This document shows positions 49,533 to 58,138 of a stretch of 64,000 bases of DNA, in pieces; within the stretch, counting starts at the first letter, position 1, and each line of letters starts with the position of its first letter. The notes beneath the pieces are model-generated. The model did no database searches, was not told where the DNA came from, and saw only the letters and a list, made by a program, of their open reading frames with translations. The DNA comes from a virus: positions 62,001 to 126,000 of the IMG/VR virus record IMGVR_UViG_3300020438_000008; one strand, given 5' to 3'. The translations under genes and the position numbers were made by a program.

Positions 49533-50624
49533 ATGGCAAGAGCATTTGACGTAAGTAAATTCAGAAAAAGTATTACAAAAGCGGTACCAGGCGTAAGTGC
49601 TGGTTTTCGTGATCCTGATACTTGGATTTCAACAGGTAACTACTGTCTAAACAAGTTAATCAGTGGAGACTTTTATAAAGGTATTCCATTAGGAAAAGTA
49701 ACAGTACTAGCAGGTGAAAGTGGTGCAGGTAAATCATATATCGCCGCAGGTAATGTTGTTAAAAACGCACAAGACCAAGGTATCTTTGTAGTTCTTATCG
49801 ATAGTGAAAATGCACTAGATGAGAAATGGCTACATGCATTGCAAGTAGACACAAGTGAAGATAAATTATTAAAACTAAACGTAGCAATGATTGACGATGT
49901 TGCTAAAATTATTAATGACTTTATGAAAGATTATAAGGCAGAATATGCCGATAAAGACGAAGAAGAACGTCCTAAAGTGTTATTTGTTATTGATAGTTTA
50001 GGAATGATGTTAACACCAACAGATGTTGACCAGTTTCAAAAAGGTGATATGAAAGGTGACATGGGTCGTAAACCTAAAGCACTTGCATCATTAGTACGTA
50101 ACTCAGTTAATATGTTTGGTGATTATAATGTTGGTCTAGTAGCAACAAATCATACATATGCATCACAAGATATGTTTGACCCTGATGATAAGATTTCAGG
50201 TGGTCAAGGTTTCATTTATGCTTCAAGTATTGTTGTAGCAATGAAGAAACTAAAACTAAAAGTAGATGCAGATGGTAACAAAACATCACAAGTACATGGC
50301 ATTAGAGCGGCATGTAAAGTGATGAAAACAAGATATGCAAAACCATTTGAAGGTGTACAGGTAGAAATTCCTTATGAAACAGGAATGAGTCCTTATAGTG
50401 GTTTAGTAGATTTCTTTGAAGCAAAAGGAATCTTAGTTAAGTCAGGCAATAAGTTGGCTTACACAACTAAGTCAGGTGAGATTATGTCAGAATTCAGAAA
50501 GAATTGGACAAATGAAAAACTTGAAGTAGTAATGAATGAATGGAATGATAGGAATTTTGATGATGAATCACATGAACTTGAAGTTCCAGAAGATAATAAC
50601 TTAGAAGTAAATGAGGAAGCATAA
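49533..50624 (+). CDS. uvsX: Recombinase UvsX (RecA-like)
   Basis: A 363-residue strand-exchange protein. GESGAGKSYIAAGNVVKNA near 61 is the Walker A; VLIDSENALDEKWL near 89, VLFVIDSLGMMLTPTDVDQF near 150 (Walker B) and VGLVATNHTY near 207 with the DKISGGQGFIYASSIVV block follow. It pairs homologous strands for replication restart and repair. Ribosome-binding site ACGGAG. Its stop overlaps the next ATG by one base (TAATG). Confidence 0.95.
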   Translation: MARAFDVSKFRKSITKAVPGVSAGFRDPDTWISTGNYCLNKLISGDFYKGIPLGKVTVLAGESGAGKSYIAAGNVVKNAQDQGIFVVLIDSENALDEKWLHALQVDTSEDKLLKLNVAMIDDVAKIINDFMKDYKAEYADKDEEERPKVLFVIDSLGMMLTPTDVDQFQKGDMKGDMGRKPKALASLVRNSVNMFGDYNVGLVATNHTYASQDMFDPDDKISGGQGFIYASSIVVAMKKLKLKVDADGNKTSQVHGIRAACKVMKTRYAKPFEGVQVEIPYETGMSPYSGLVDFFEAKGILVKSGNKLAYTTKSGEIMSEFRKNWTNEKLEVVMNEWNDRNFDDESHELEVPEDNNLEVNEEA

Positions 50625-51070
50625 TGGCTAAATATTTTTCGACCAAGTGCTATGGGCATAACATTGGACTAAGTGCAGTGTTTAGACAGCCTAACGCACA
50701 CTCACATTGTAAATTGCTACACGGATATAGTTTATCTTTTAAATTCACATTTGGTTGTGATGAATTAGATGAACGTAATTGGGTAGTTGATTTCGGTGGA
50801 CTTAAACCTCTGAAAGCATGGCTTGAAGATACGTTTGACCACAAAGTTGTAATTGATGTAAATGATCCTAAGAAGAATGATTTACTATTGTTAGAGAAAC
50901 AAGGTCTCGCAAGTATTGTACAACTAGATGGTGTGGGGGTCGAAAAATTCTCAGAACACGCATGGCGTTTCGCTGATAAACTTGTCAGAGATATGTCAGA
51001 CAATCGTTGTTACTGTGTGAAAGCCGAATGTGCGGAACATGGTGCTAATTCAGCCATCTTTGAGGCTTAG
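50624..51070 (+). CDS. QueD / 6-pyruvoyl-tetrahydropterin-synthase-like protein
   Basis: A 148-residue T-fold protein. CKLLHGYSLSFKF near 29-41 is the Cys-...-His-Gly motif, VVDFGGLKPLKAWLEDTFDH near 54-74 the conserved DFG..K segment, and KAECAEHGANSAIFEA the C-terminal Glu/His end. The usual HGH zinc motif reads HGY here, so one metal ligand is replaced; the same variant is known to me from marine phage homologues. The enzyme could feed queuosine or deazaguanine synthesis, or pterin metabolism. Its place between uvsX and uvsY is odd. Confidence 0.8.
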   Translation: MAKYFSTKCYGHNIGLSAVFRQPNAHSHCKLLHGYSLSFKFTFGCDELDERNWVVDFGGLKPLKAWLEDTFDHKVVIDVNDPKKNDLLLLEKQGLASIVQLDGVGVEKFSEHAWRFADKLVRDMSDNRCYCVKAECAEHGANSAIFEA

Positions 51071-51075
51071 GTCTA

Positions 51076-51300
51076 ATGGCGGCAGTTGAATTAGAAACAG
51101 TATTTGAGTTATGGGACAAAGTTAAAGGCTTTATTCCGGCGAAAGACAAATTAGAAGCGGCAGAAACATTTATTAAAGTATGTGATGATAGTGGTATCGA
51201 ACAACATGAGATAGATGAATTTGCAGATGGTGACAAAATACTTGAGACGGCGGTAGACAGGTATTTTGATGAATGGGAAGACGAAGAGGAAGATTGGTAA
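51076..51300 (+). CDS. Small acidic protein of unknown function
   Basis: A 74-residue, strongly acidic protein ending DEWEDEEEDW. It is helical throughout (ETVFELWDKVKGFIPAKDKL). Its start follows the QueD-like gene by five bases and its stop overlaps the uvsY start (TAATG). An accessory role in recombination or transcription (for example a gp33-like coactivator) can be considered, but no motif supports it. Confidence 0.65.
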   Translation: MAAVELETVFELWDKVKGFIPAKDKLEAAETFIKVCDDSGIEQHEIDEFADGDKILETAVDRYFDEWEDEEEDW

Positions 51301-51770
51301 TGGAAAATTGGTATAATAAGGTAGTTAAGGATTGGAGTAAAATTCCAGAAGCCGTTGACTATTTTACCAATGAAGTCGCAGAAGCAAGAAAAGAAGTTAA
51401 AATATATGGTAATGTAGAAAAGAATGCTACACATTTGCCGTCATATGTAGAATTGCGTTTTGCACAGTTACAAGAACTAGAGGCTATCCTAGAACACTTA
51501 AATATACAACTTAGAAAGAAACGTAGTGAGTATCTAAGAAAATACTTAGAAAACTACAATAAAGCACTTAGTTCACGTGATGCAGAAAAGTATGCAGATG
51601 GTGAAACTGAGGTTGTAGCAATAAGCGAATTAATCAATCAAGTTGCATATACACGCAATCAATATTTGGGGATAACTAAAGGTTTTGAAATTAAACACTT
51701 TCAACTAACTAATATTATCAAATTACGAGTAGCAGGAATGGAAGATGCAGAAATAAACAACAGACATTAA
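51300..51770 (+). CDS. uvsY: Recombination mediator UvsY
   Basis: A 156-residue protein. ELEAILEHLNIQLRKKRSEY near 60, YLENYNKALSSRDAEKYADG near 84 and NQYLGITKGFEIKHFQL near 122 ending in KLRVAGMEDAEI are clear UvsY blocks. It loads UvsX on gp32-covered ssDNA. The start at 51300 is chosen over 51273 because it forms TAATG with the upstream stop. The order gp32, uvsX, uvsY places the three partners in one transcription unit. Confidence 0.92.
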   Translation: MENWYNKVVKDWSKIPEAVDYFTNEVAEARKEVKIYGNVEKNATHLPSYVELRFAQLQELEAILEHLNIQLRKKRSEYLRKYLENYNKALSSRDAEKYADGETEVVAISELINQVAYTRNQYLGITKGFEIKHFQLTNIIKLRVAGMEDAEINNRH

Positions 51771-51816
51771 TGAACAGTGGGAATGTGTAAATACATTACC
51801 AGCAAGAGAGACAGAT

Positions 51817-54129
51817 ATGAGCGAAATACAAGTAATTAAAAGAGACGGCACTCCAGAGCCGCTAGACCTGGAAAAAATGCACAAAGTTGTGATGTTTGCA
51901 TGTGAAGACATTGCGGCGGTTAGTGCAAGTGAAGTAGAATTAAAATCACATATTCAATTTTATGATGGCATAAAAAGTGAAGAAGTACAAGAGACTTTAA
52001 TTAAAGCGGCCGCAGACTTAATTTCAGAAGAAACACCAAATTATCAATGGGTTGCAGGCAATCTAGTGAATTATCATTTGAGAAAAATGGTATATAACAG
52101 TTTCGACCCATGGCATATTAGAGATATTATCAAACTTAATACTAAAAATGGTTTTTATGATCCGGCATTACTTAGGGATTACTCAAAAAAAGAATGGGAT
52201 GAAATTAATAGTTTTATCAAACATGATAGAGATTTTAATATTGCATATGTTGGTATGGAACAATTTCGTGGAAAATATTTAGTACAAAATCGTGTAACTG
52301 GTAAGCATTTTGAAACGCCACAAGTTGCATATGTTTTAATTGCCGCTTCATTATTTGGTAATTATCCTAAGGAAACAAGATTGAAATATGTCAAAGAGTA
52401 CTATGATGCTATTAGTAGTTTTGATATATCTCTACCTACACCTGTCATGGCTGGCGTAAGAACACCACAAAGACAGTTTTCATCCTGTGTTTTGATTGAG
52501 ACAGACGACTCACTTGATTCTATAAATGCTACCTCAAGTTCAGTAGTTAAGTATGTTTCTCAAAAAGCAGGAATTGGTATTGGTGCAGGTAGCATACGTG
52601 CTATCAATTCACCGATACGTAATGGTGATGCAAGTCATACAGGTGTTATTCCTTTTTATAAACTATTTCAAGCAAGTGTAAAATCATGTTCACAAGGTGG
52701 TGTACGTGGTGGAGCGGCTACTTTGTATTATCCTATTTGGCATTACGAAGTAGAAGACTTACTTGTTTTAAAAAATAACAAAGGCACAGACGATAACAGA
52801 GTACGTCATATGGATTATGGTGTGCAATTTAATAAACTAATGTATGAACGTCTAATGACAGGTGGAAACGTTTCATTATTTTCACCTAGTGATGTTCCTG
52901 GTTTATACGAAGCATTCTTCAATGACCAAGATAAGTTTAGAGAACTATACGAAAAAGCAGAACGTAATACAAGATTACGTAAAAAATCTATTCCTGCAAC
53001 TGAGTTATTTTCTTCATTTATGAATGAAAGAAAGAATACAGGTCGTATCTATTTGATGAACGTTGACCATGCAAATGACCATAGTTCATTTGTAACAGAG
53101 AAAGCACCAATCAAACAATCTAACTTATGTTGTGAAATTAATTTACCTACTAAACCTTTGAAACATATGCATGATGAAGAAGGTGAGATTGCTCTTTGTA
53201 CTCTTAGTGCTATTAATTGGGGTACTATTAGAACACCAGAAGAATTTGCTAAGCCTTGTGAATTAGCAGTACGTGGATTAGATGCTCTATTAGATTATCA
53301 GAGATATCCTGTACTTGCGGCTGAAATTTCAACTAACAATAGAAGACCTCTTGGTGTTGGTATTATTAACTTTGCATATTGGTTAGCTAAGAATGATACA
53401 AACTATTCAAATCCAGATTTAAAACTAATAGATGAATGGGCAGAGGCTTGGTCATATTATCTTATTAAATCATCAAATATCTTAGCACAAGAAAAAGGTG
53501 CATGTCCATTATCTAACGAGACAAAGTATGGTAACGGACTTTTACCAATAGATACATATAAACCTGAGGTTGATGAATTAGTTAAAAGAAAATATACCCA
53601 AGATTGGACTTCACTAAGAAAAGATTTAAAAGAACATGGTATTCGTAATTCTACATTAATGGCTCTTATGCCAGCAGAGACATCTGCACAAATATCGAAT
53701 TCAACTAATGGTATTGAACCACCAAGAAGTATGGTCAGTATCAAGCAATCAAAACATGGCGTTTTAAAGCAAGTTGTACCCGGTATTCACAAGTTAAAGA
53801 ATAAATATGAGTTACTATGGGAACAAGAATCTCCTGAAGGATATCTAAAAATTATGGCAGTATTACAGAAATATATCGACCAAGGTATATCTGTCAATAC
53901 AAGCTATAATCCAATATTCTTTGAAGATGAAAAGATTCCTATGAGTATTATGTTGCAACATCTTATTATGTTTTACAAATATGGTGGAAAGCAACTTTAC
54001 TATTTTAACACATTCGATGGACAAGGTGAAATCGATGTGAGCAAAGACATTCCAGAAGAATTAAAATCAAGGGATGAATTTGATAGTGATTTAGAATATG
54101 AAGAATATTGTGATAGTTGTGCTATCTAA
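51817..54129 (+). CDS. nrdA: Ribonucleotide reductase alpha subunit NrdA
   Basis: A 770-residue class Ia large subunit, very close in layout to E. coli NrdA. The N-terminal ATP-cone region (IQVIKRDGTPEPLDLEKMHK) is present. Active-site Cys are in RQFSSCVLIE near 225 and EIALCTLSAINWG near 465, and the QSNLCCEINLPTKP segment supplies Asn, Cys and Glu. PAETSAQISNSTNGIEPPR follows near 622. The C-terminus ends CDSCAI, the swinging dithiol. It makes dNDPs with NrdB for phage DNA synthesis. Confidence 0.97.
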   Translation: MSEIQVIKRDGTPEPLDLEKMHKVVMFACEDIAAVSASEVELKSHIQFYDGIKSEEVQETLIKAAADLISEETPNYQWVAGNLVNYHLRKMVYNSFDPWHIRDIIKLNTKNGFYDPALLRDYSKKEWDEINSFIKHDRDFNIAYVGMEQFRGKYLVQNRVTGKHFETPQVAYVLIAASLFGNYPKETRLKYVKEYYDAISSFDISLPTPVMAGVRTPQRQFSSCVLIETDDSLDSINATSSSVVKYVSQKAGIGIGAGSIRAINSPIRNGDASHTGVIPFYKLFQASVKSCSQGGVRGGAATLYYPIWHYEVEDLLVLKNNKGTDDNRVRHMDYGVQFNKLMYERLMTGGNVSLFSPSDVPGLYEAFFNDQDKFRELYEKAERNTRLRKKSIPATELFSSFMNERKNTGRIYLMNVDHANDHSSFVTEKAPIKQSNLCCEINLPTKPLKHMHDEEGEIALCTLSAINWGTIRTPEEFAKPCELAVRGLDALLDYQRYPVLAAEISTNNRRPLGVGIINFAYWLAKNDTNYSNPDLKLIDEWAEAWSYYLIKSSNILAQEKGACPLSNETKYGNGLLPIDTYKPEVDELVKRKYTQDWTSLRKDLKEHGIRNSTLMALMPAETSAQISNSTNGIEPPRSMVSIKQSKHGVLKQVVPGIHKLKNKYELLWEQESPEGYLKIMAVLQKYIDQGISVNTSYNPIFFEDEKIPMSIMLQHLIMFYKYGGKQLYYFNTFDGQGEIDVSKDIPEELKSRDEFDSDLEYEEYCDSCAI

Positions 54130-54701
54130 TGAGAGATATAAACTCTGTATTAGCTAAGGGAACTATCGCAGAATATTATTCATTTTTTAAGAGTGACGAG
54201 GAAAAAGTGGGATGGGTCTGTGTCAGACCAGATTATAATCCTGCAATACCTAATTTTGTGTGGTCTAAAACATGTAGACAACATAAACACGACCAGAACA
54301 TATGTAATATGTTTATGGATAGTAAGGAAGACTTTAGATACGTTGACCTTAAAATTAAAGGAGATAGGGAACACAAAGACTATGATGAATTTTTAGATAA
54401 ACTAATTGAACGTATGAATAAAAATGCAATGCTTATTCATATATCTAGTTGGATTAGTGGTAAAGATACATCTACAACCTTAAGTAGTAATGGATTATTT
54501 GAGTACGTTTTAAATAGAATATGTGATGAAGTAAACAATCACTTTATTTTAGAAATAACAGACAAAATGTCAAATATAGACGAACCATCGGCTTTAGATT
54601 TTATTACAAAAAGGGTAAATACAATAGATAATTGTGTAACTGCATCTTATCAAAGAGAATTAATAAACGAAGATTTAATTGATTATGTTAGAATCAAATG
54701 A
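54129..54701 (+). CDS. Unknown protein between nrdA and nrdB
   Basis: A 190-residue protein, start MRDINSVLAKG at the TAATG overlap with nrdA; its own stop overlaps the next ATG (ATGA). It has a Cys/Trp-containing N-terminal half (VGWVCVRPDYNPAIPNFVW) and a helical C-terminal half. I do not recognise the family. Strict coupling on both sides suggests a role tied to ribonucleotide reduction, but this is inferred from context. Confidence 0.65.
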   Translation: MRDINSVLAKGTIAEYYSFFKSDEEKVGWVCVRPDYNPAIPNFVWSKTCRQHKHDQNICNMFMDSKEDFRYVDLKIKGDREHKDYDEFLDKLIERMNKNAMLIHISSWISGKDTSTTLSSNGLFEYVLNRICDEVNNHFILEITDKMSNIDEPSALDFITKRVNTIDNCVTASYQRELINEDLIDYVRIK

Positions 54702-55873
54702 CAAAGAAACAGAATAAGAAAGATAAGAAAGAGAGAAATAAAATGTCAGTATTCAATTCCGACAATAGGGCAGACCATACGAAAGCCTTAGCATTTTTAG
54801 ACCCATCGGGTGGGGTAGCAATTCAACGTTATGATATGCTAAAGTATAAACAGTTTGATAAGTTAACAGACAAACAGTTAGGTTTCTTTTGGAGACCAGA
54901 AGAAGTGGACGTTCTTAAGGATGCGAATGACTTTAAAAATTTAACAGCCCACGAACAACATATTTTTACAAGTAATCTAAAGAGACAAATTCTTTTAGAT
55001 TCTGTACAAGGTCGTGCACCAGTCGAGGCATTCTGTCCGATTGTATCTATTCCAGAACTAGAAGCATGGATTCAAACTTGGACATTTTCAGAAACAATTC
55101 ACTCACGTTCTTACACACATATTATTAGAAATGTGTATTCTGACCCATCAAAAATCTTTGATGAAATGATGGACATCAATGAGATTATGGATTGTGCAGA
55201 TGATATTTCTAAAAACTATGATGAATTAATTGAAATGACAGGTTACTATAATTTACTAGGTGAAGGCACTCATACAGTAAATGGTAAAAAAGTAGCAATC
55301 AGTAAATACGAAATTAAAAAATCTCTATACAAAACTCTTATGAGTGTAAACATTTTAGAAGGTGTTCGTTTCTATGTTTCATTTGCTTGTAGTTGGGCGT
55401 TTGCTGAACTAAAAAGAATGGAAGGCAATGCAAAGATTATTAAACTTATTGCACGTGACGAAAACTTACACTTAGCAAGTACACAAACTCTACTAAAACT
55501 TCTACCAAAAGACGATCCAGATTACATAAAGATTGCAAAAGAAACAGAAGAAGAATGTATTAAGATGTTTGTAGATGCAGTAGAACAAGAAAAACAATGG
55601 GCTGAGTATCTATTTAAAGATGGTTCGATGATTGGTCTAAACGCAAAACTACTTGAAGATTATATTGAGTGGATTTGTTGTAAACGTATGACCGCAGTTG
55701 GACTAAAATGCCCATACAAAACATCACAAGCTAACCCATTACCGTGGACACAAAAATGGATTGCTGGTGCTGATGTACAAGTTGCACCTCAAGAGACAGA
55801 GATTTCATCTTATGTTATTGGTGGTGTAAAACAAGACGTTGATAAAGAGACATTTGGCGGAATGACTCTATGA
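54698..55873 (+). CDS. nrdB: Ribonucleotide reductase beta subunit NrdB
   Basis: A di-iron tyrosyl-radical subunit. FFWRPEEVDVLKDANDF near 65 and ILLDSVQGR near 98 (Asp ligand) are followed by TWTFSETIHSRSYTHIIRN near 128, with the Glu and His ligands and radical Tyr; FYVSFACSWAFAE near 225 and KLIARDENLHLASTQ near 250 give the remaining ligands. Two starts are possible: ATG at 54698 (overlap with the upstream stop, 391 residues) or ATG at 54743 (MSVFNSDN, 376 residues, with AAGAGAG before it). The second fits the family better because the extra residues are only Lys/Asn. Confidence 0.95.
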   Translation: MTKKQNKKDKKERNKMSVFNSDNRADHTKALAFLDPSGGVAIQRYDMLKYKQFDKLTDKQLGFFWRPEEVDVLKDANDFKNLTAHEQHIFTSNLKRQILLDSVQGRAPVEAFCPIVSIPELEAWIQTWTFSETIHSRSYTHIIRNVYSDPSKIFDEMMDINEIMDCADDISKNYDELIEMTGYYNLLGEGTHTVNGKKVAISKYEIKKSLYKTLMSVNILEGVRFYVSFACSWAFAELKRMEGNAKIIKLIARDENLHLASTQTLLKLLPKDDPDYIKIAKETEEECIKMFVDAVEQEKQWAEYLFKDGSMIGLNAKLLEDYIEWICCKRMTAVGLKCPYKTSQANPLPWTQKWIAGADVQVAPQETEISSYVIGGVKQDVDKETFGGMTL

Positions 55874-56124
55874 TTGACACAAATGCAATAGGTGATATTG
55901 TATACGATGTAGAAGACCATGTAGCGATAACACCGAAAACTGATGCTCATTATTGCTTAATACCAAAGGTTGTAGAACAAAACGTTATCTTAAAACTACA
56001 AAAGATAATGATGGATATCGGCAATCATAATGTTGAAAACGATAACTGTCAGAGTTATGAAGTGACAATGAGATTTATAAACAATCACCCTGTAGTGGAA
56101 ATGTTTATTAACAAAGAGGACTAA
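55870..56124 (+). CDS. Small protein downstream of nrdB, unknown
   Basis: An 84-residue protein overlapping the nrdB stop (ATGA). It looks like a small alpha/beta domain (HYCLIPKVVEQNVILKLQKI, SYEVTMRFINNHPVVEMFI). Not recognised. It ends one base before the methyltransferase start, so it belongs to the nrd operon. Confidence 0.65.
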   Translation: MIDTNAIGDIVYDVEDHVAITPKTDAHYCLIPKVVEQNVILKLQKIMMDIGNHNVENDNCQSYEVTMRFINNHPVVEMFINKED

Positions 56125-56763
56125 ATGACTGAATTCACAGAAGAATGGATTAGACTTAATAATTTCAAATTTGCTATGTCTAATGAAGTAGCAAGATTAC
56201 CAGAAACTGAACTAGATAGAAAACTAATAGATAGACAATTACCACCATTTGTACAGGCTTCATATCCAGATAAGAAAGATATCAATATACTTGATATTGG
56301 CTGTAACGAAGGCTATGCTATGGAAAAATTTTCCGAGTTGGGATATACCAACGTTCAGGGAATTACTATTGAAAAAGAAGAATGGGATAAATGTAAAGCA
56401 AAAGACTTAAAAGTGCATCTTATGGATTATAACTTTAATCAAGTAATGAACAACTATTTTCATATTGTATGGATGCGACAATCATTACAGTTTTCTCACA
56501 TGCCTTTTTATACTATGTTAGAACTCAATAGAATGATGAAAATCAATGGTTGGGCTTACATAGAAGTACCACATTCAGCGAATCAACACAAATATTATGC
56601 TACATTGCATCCGGATAATTATAGATTGTTTATGATTCGTGCAGGTTTTGAAGTAGTACAATACGACTCATATGAACTATCTTCTGGTGATGAAAAAGAA
56701 AATCATGTCTTTTTTGCGTTAAATAAAAGAAGAAACGTAACTTTACCTGACGCCACTGCTTAA
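56125..56763 (+). CDS. Class I SAM-dependent methyltransferase
   Basis: A 212-residue protein. ILDIGCNEGYAMEKFSELGY near 51-70 is motif I, followed by VQGITIEKEEW (motif II acidic) and FHIVWMRQSLQFSHMPFY near 112 and GWAYIEVPHSANQHKYY near 142. There is no DNA-methylase catalytic motif (NPPY/DPPY), so a small molecule, lipid or protein substrate is more likely. It is the last gene of the nrd unit. Confidence 0.72.
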   Translation: MTEFTEEWIRLNNFKFAMSNEVARLPETELDRKLIDRQLPPFVQASYPDKKDINILDIGCNEGYAMEKFSELGYTNVQGITIEKEEWDKCKAKDLKVHLMDYNFNQVMNNYFHIVWMRQSLQFSHMPFYTMLELNRMMKINGWAYIEVPHSANQHKYYATLHPDNYRLFMIRAGFEVVQYDSYELSSGDEKENHVFFALNKRRNVTLPDATA

Positions 56764-56805
56764 AAAGTCCAATATTTCTGCGGCTTTTTAATATATATTT
56801 TTTCC

Positions 56806-56834
56806 TTGACATACTATGCAACTTATGATATTCT
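56806..56834 (+). promoter_or_regulatory. Sigma-70 promoter
   Basis: TTGACA (56806-56811), 17 bases, TATTCT (56829-56834), followed by a strong AAGGAGG ribosome-binding site before 56859. Confidence 0.72.
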
Positions 56835-56858
56835 ATATCCTAAGAAAAGGAGGTACTT

Positions 56859-57176
56859 ATGTTTAATTGGTTAAACGGTACAAGTACAAAAAAATCTTTT
56901 TCTAAATTAGAAAAAGGAGAAACGATGAAAACATCAAAACAAGACAGAATAATCAATGCACTAAAAGACGGAGAGGCATTGACGGAAGCAACTATCAAAA
57001 ATAGATATGGTGTTGCTAATCCGAGAGCAACTATCAGTGCTTTGAGAATGAAAGGTTACGCCGTATATGCTAACAAAAGCAAACACGGTAAAACTGTGTA
57101 CAGACTCGGCGCTCCACTAAGAAGGGTTGTAGCCGCTGGTTACAGAGCCCTAGCAGACGAAAAAGTGTTTGGGTAA
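56859..57176 (+). CDS. Winged-helix DNA-binding protein
   Basis: A 105-residue protein. From residue 23 (MKTSKQDRIINALKDGE) it has the layout of a small helix-turn-helix domain: EATIKNRYGVANPRATISAL as the recognition helix pair, then RMKGYAVYANKSKHGKTVYR as a beta wing. It may be a transcription regulator or act in host takeover. An internal ATG at 56925 has its own GGAGA and would yield the domain alone. Early expression is expected from the promoter just upstream. Confidence 0.65.
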   Translation: MFNWLNGTSTKKSFSKLEKGETMKTSKQDRIINALKDGEALTEATIKNRYGVANPRATISALRMKGYAVYANKSKHGKTVYRLGAPLRRVVAAGYRALADEKVFG

Positions 57177-57187
57177 AACATAACATA

Positions 57188-57334
57188 ATGCCCTGGCCTG
57201 ATGAAGAAGCACCAGATTGGCCCGATTGTCACATTTGTGGTCAATCACTTGATGAGTGTGAATGCATCTGGCCAGGGCAAAACAATCAACCAAAGATGAT
57301 TTATGACGAGAAAAATCAAAGTGAAATTCACTGA
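57188..57334 (+). CDS. 48-residue zinc-finger-type peptide
   Basis: A short gene read directly: MPWPDEEAPDWPDCHICGQS, then LDECECIWPGQ. The C-x2-C ... C-x-C cluster suggests a bound zinc. No ribosome-binding site is evident. TGCCCTGGCC (57189-57198) near its start and GGCCAGGGCA (57270-57279) near its end form a perfect ten-base inverted repeat, so the message can fold end to end. It overlaps the next gene by 32 bases. Whether it is a real gene or part of an RNA structure is open. Confidence 0.45.
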   Translation: MPWPDEEAPDWPDCHICGQSLDECECIWPGQNNQPKMIYDEKNQSEIH

Positions 57335-57494
57335 TGATAAAGAATTTACAGAAGAAAAAGAAGGTTTAGGACTTAAAAAACTATTCAAATCAATTAAGGC
57401 GCCCGATGGCCTTACTCATTTAAGAGTAGAATATACTAACAGAAAAGGCACAAAAATCGATAGATGGGCGAAAATACCGAAAAATAAAGACTAA
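57303..57494 (+). CDS. Small basic protein of unknown function
   Basis: A 63-residue basic protein (MTRKIKVKFTDDKEFTEEKE, later LRVEYTNRKGTKIDRW) with a likely beta-rich fold. Its ATG overlaps the preceding short gene. Not recognised. Confidence 0.55.
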   Translation: MTRKIKVKFTDDKEFTEEKEGLGLKKLFKSIKAPDGLTHLRVEYTNRKGTKIDRWAKIPKNKD

Positions 57495-57508
57495 AAATGG
57501 CGAAAAAC

Positions 57509-57536
57509 TTGACATTATAGTGATTCGTGTTATTAT
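57509..57536 (+). promoter_or_regulatory. Early promoter, copy 1 of a duplicated cassette
   Basis: TTGACA (57509-57514), 16 bases, TATTAT (57531-57536). With the following ATATACATAAT it matches the promoter at 59025 in 34 of 39 positions. Confidence 0.72.
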
Positions 57537-57569
57537 ATATACATAATCAAAAGAGAGGGACTAAACATT

Positions 57570-57992
57570 ATGGCTTATATATCAACTAACGAAGTTAAAG
57601 AAGTAAGAAAAGCATTAAAAGAAAAGTTCGGTAAGAATATTAAATTCTCAGTAACACGTGACCATTATACAGGTATTCGTGTTGCAATTATGGAAGGTGT
57701 AATGGACTTCTATAATGATGGAGACATGGATCACACTGATAAGTATTCAGGTCGGGTTCATAAGTTTGATGGATACTCTCAAATCAATCATTATCACACA
57801 CATTTTTATGGCAAGTTTGCATCGTTGTTTGACGATATAAAAGAAATTTGTCATACTGCTCCTGCTAAAGCTGAAGGCGGTAGAGCATACTACGATAACT
57901 CAGATGCCATGATTGACTACTTTGATACTGCATTTTATGTAAGCATCAATGTTGGTAAATGGGACAAACCTTATATTCAAAAGGCGGCATAA
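57570..57992 (+). CDS. LPD29-domain-type protein
   Basis: A 140-residue protein. The N-terminus YISTNEVKEVRKALKEKFG followed by IKFSVTRDHYTGIRVAIMEG resembles the LPD29 domain found in large polyvalent mobile-element proteins and in small free-standing phage proteins. The role is unknown. It is the first gene after a duplicated early promoter. His-rich HYHTHFYG near 75 is notable and could bind a metal. Confidence 0.6.
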   Translation: MAYISTNEVKEVRKALKEKFGKNIKFSVTRDHYTGIRVAIMEGVMDFYNDGDMDHTDKYSGRVHKFDGYSQINHYHTHFYGKFASLFDDIKEICHTAPAKAEGGRAYYDNSDAMIDYFDTAFYVSINVGKWDKPYIQKAA

Positions 57993-57997
57993 TTTCA

Positions 57998-58138
57998 ATG
58001 TACATAGTAAAGGTGAAAGAGACTGGTGAAGTTGTAGCATATTGTTCCGACTGGAAAGATGCTCTATCATATTTTGCTAGTGGTAAAATCGATAAAGTAA
58101 CATATGTTATCGAACAAGAAGTGGAAAAGAAGAAATGA
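57998..58138 (+). CDS. 46-residue protein of unknown function
   Basis: A short gene read directly: MYIVKVKETGEVVAYCSDW and DALSYFASGKIDKVTYVIEQ, ending in Glu/Lys. It forms a small beta-alpha-beta unit in prediction. Its stop overlaps the next ATG (ATGA), which supports it as real. Function unknown. Confidence 0.6.
   Translation: MYIVKVKETGEVVAYCSDWKDALSYFASGKIDKVTYVIEQEVEKKK

Noticed and set aside
51076-51300. gp33 late coactivator
   Set aside because: Size and acidity would fit, but no clamp-binding or gp33 motif can be seen, so it is left as unknown.
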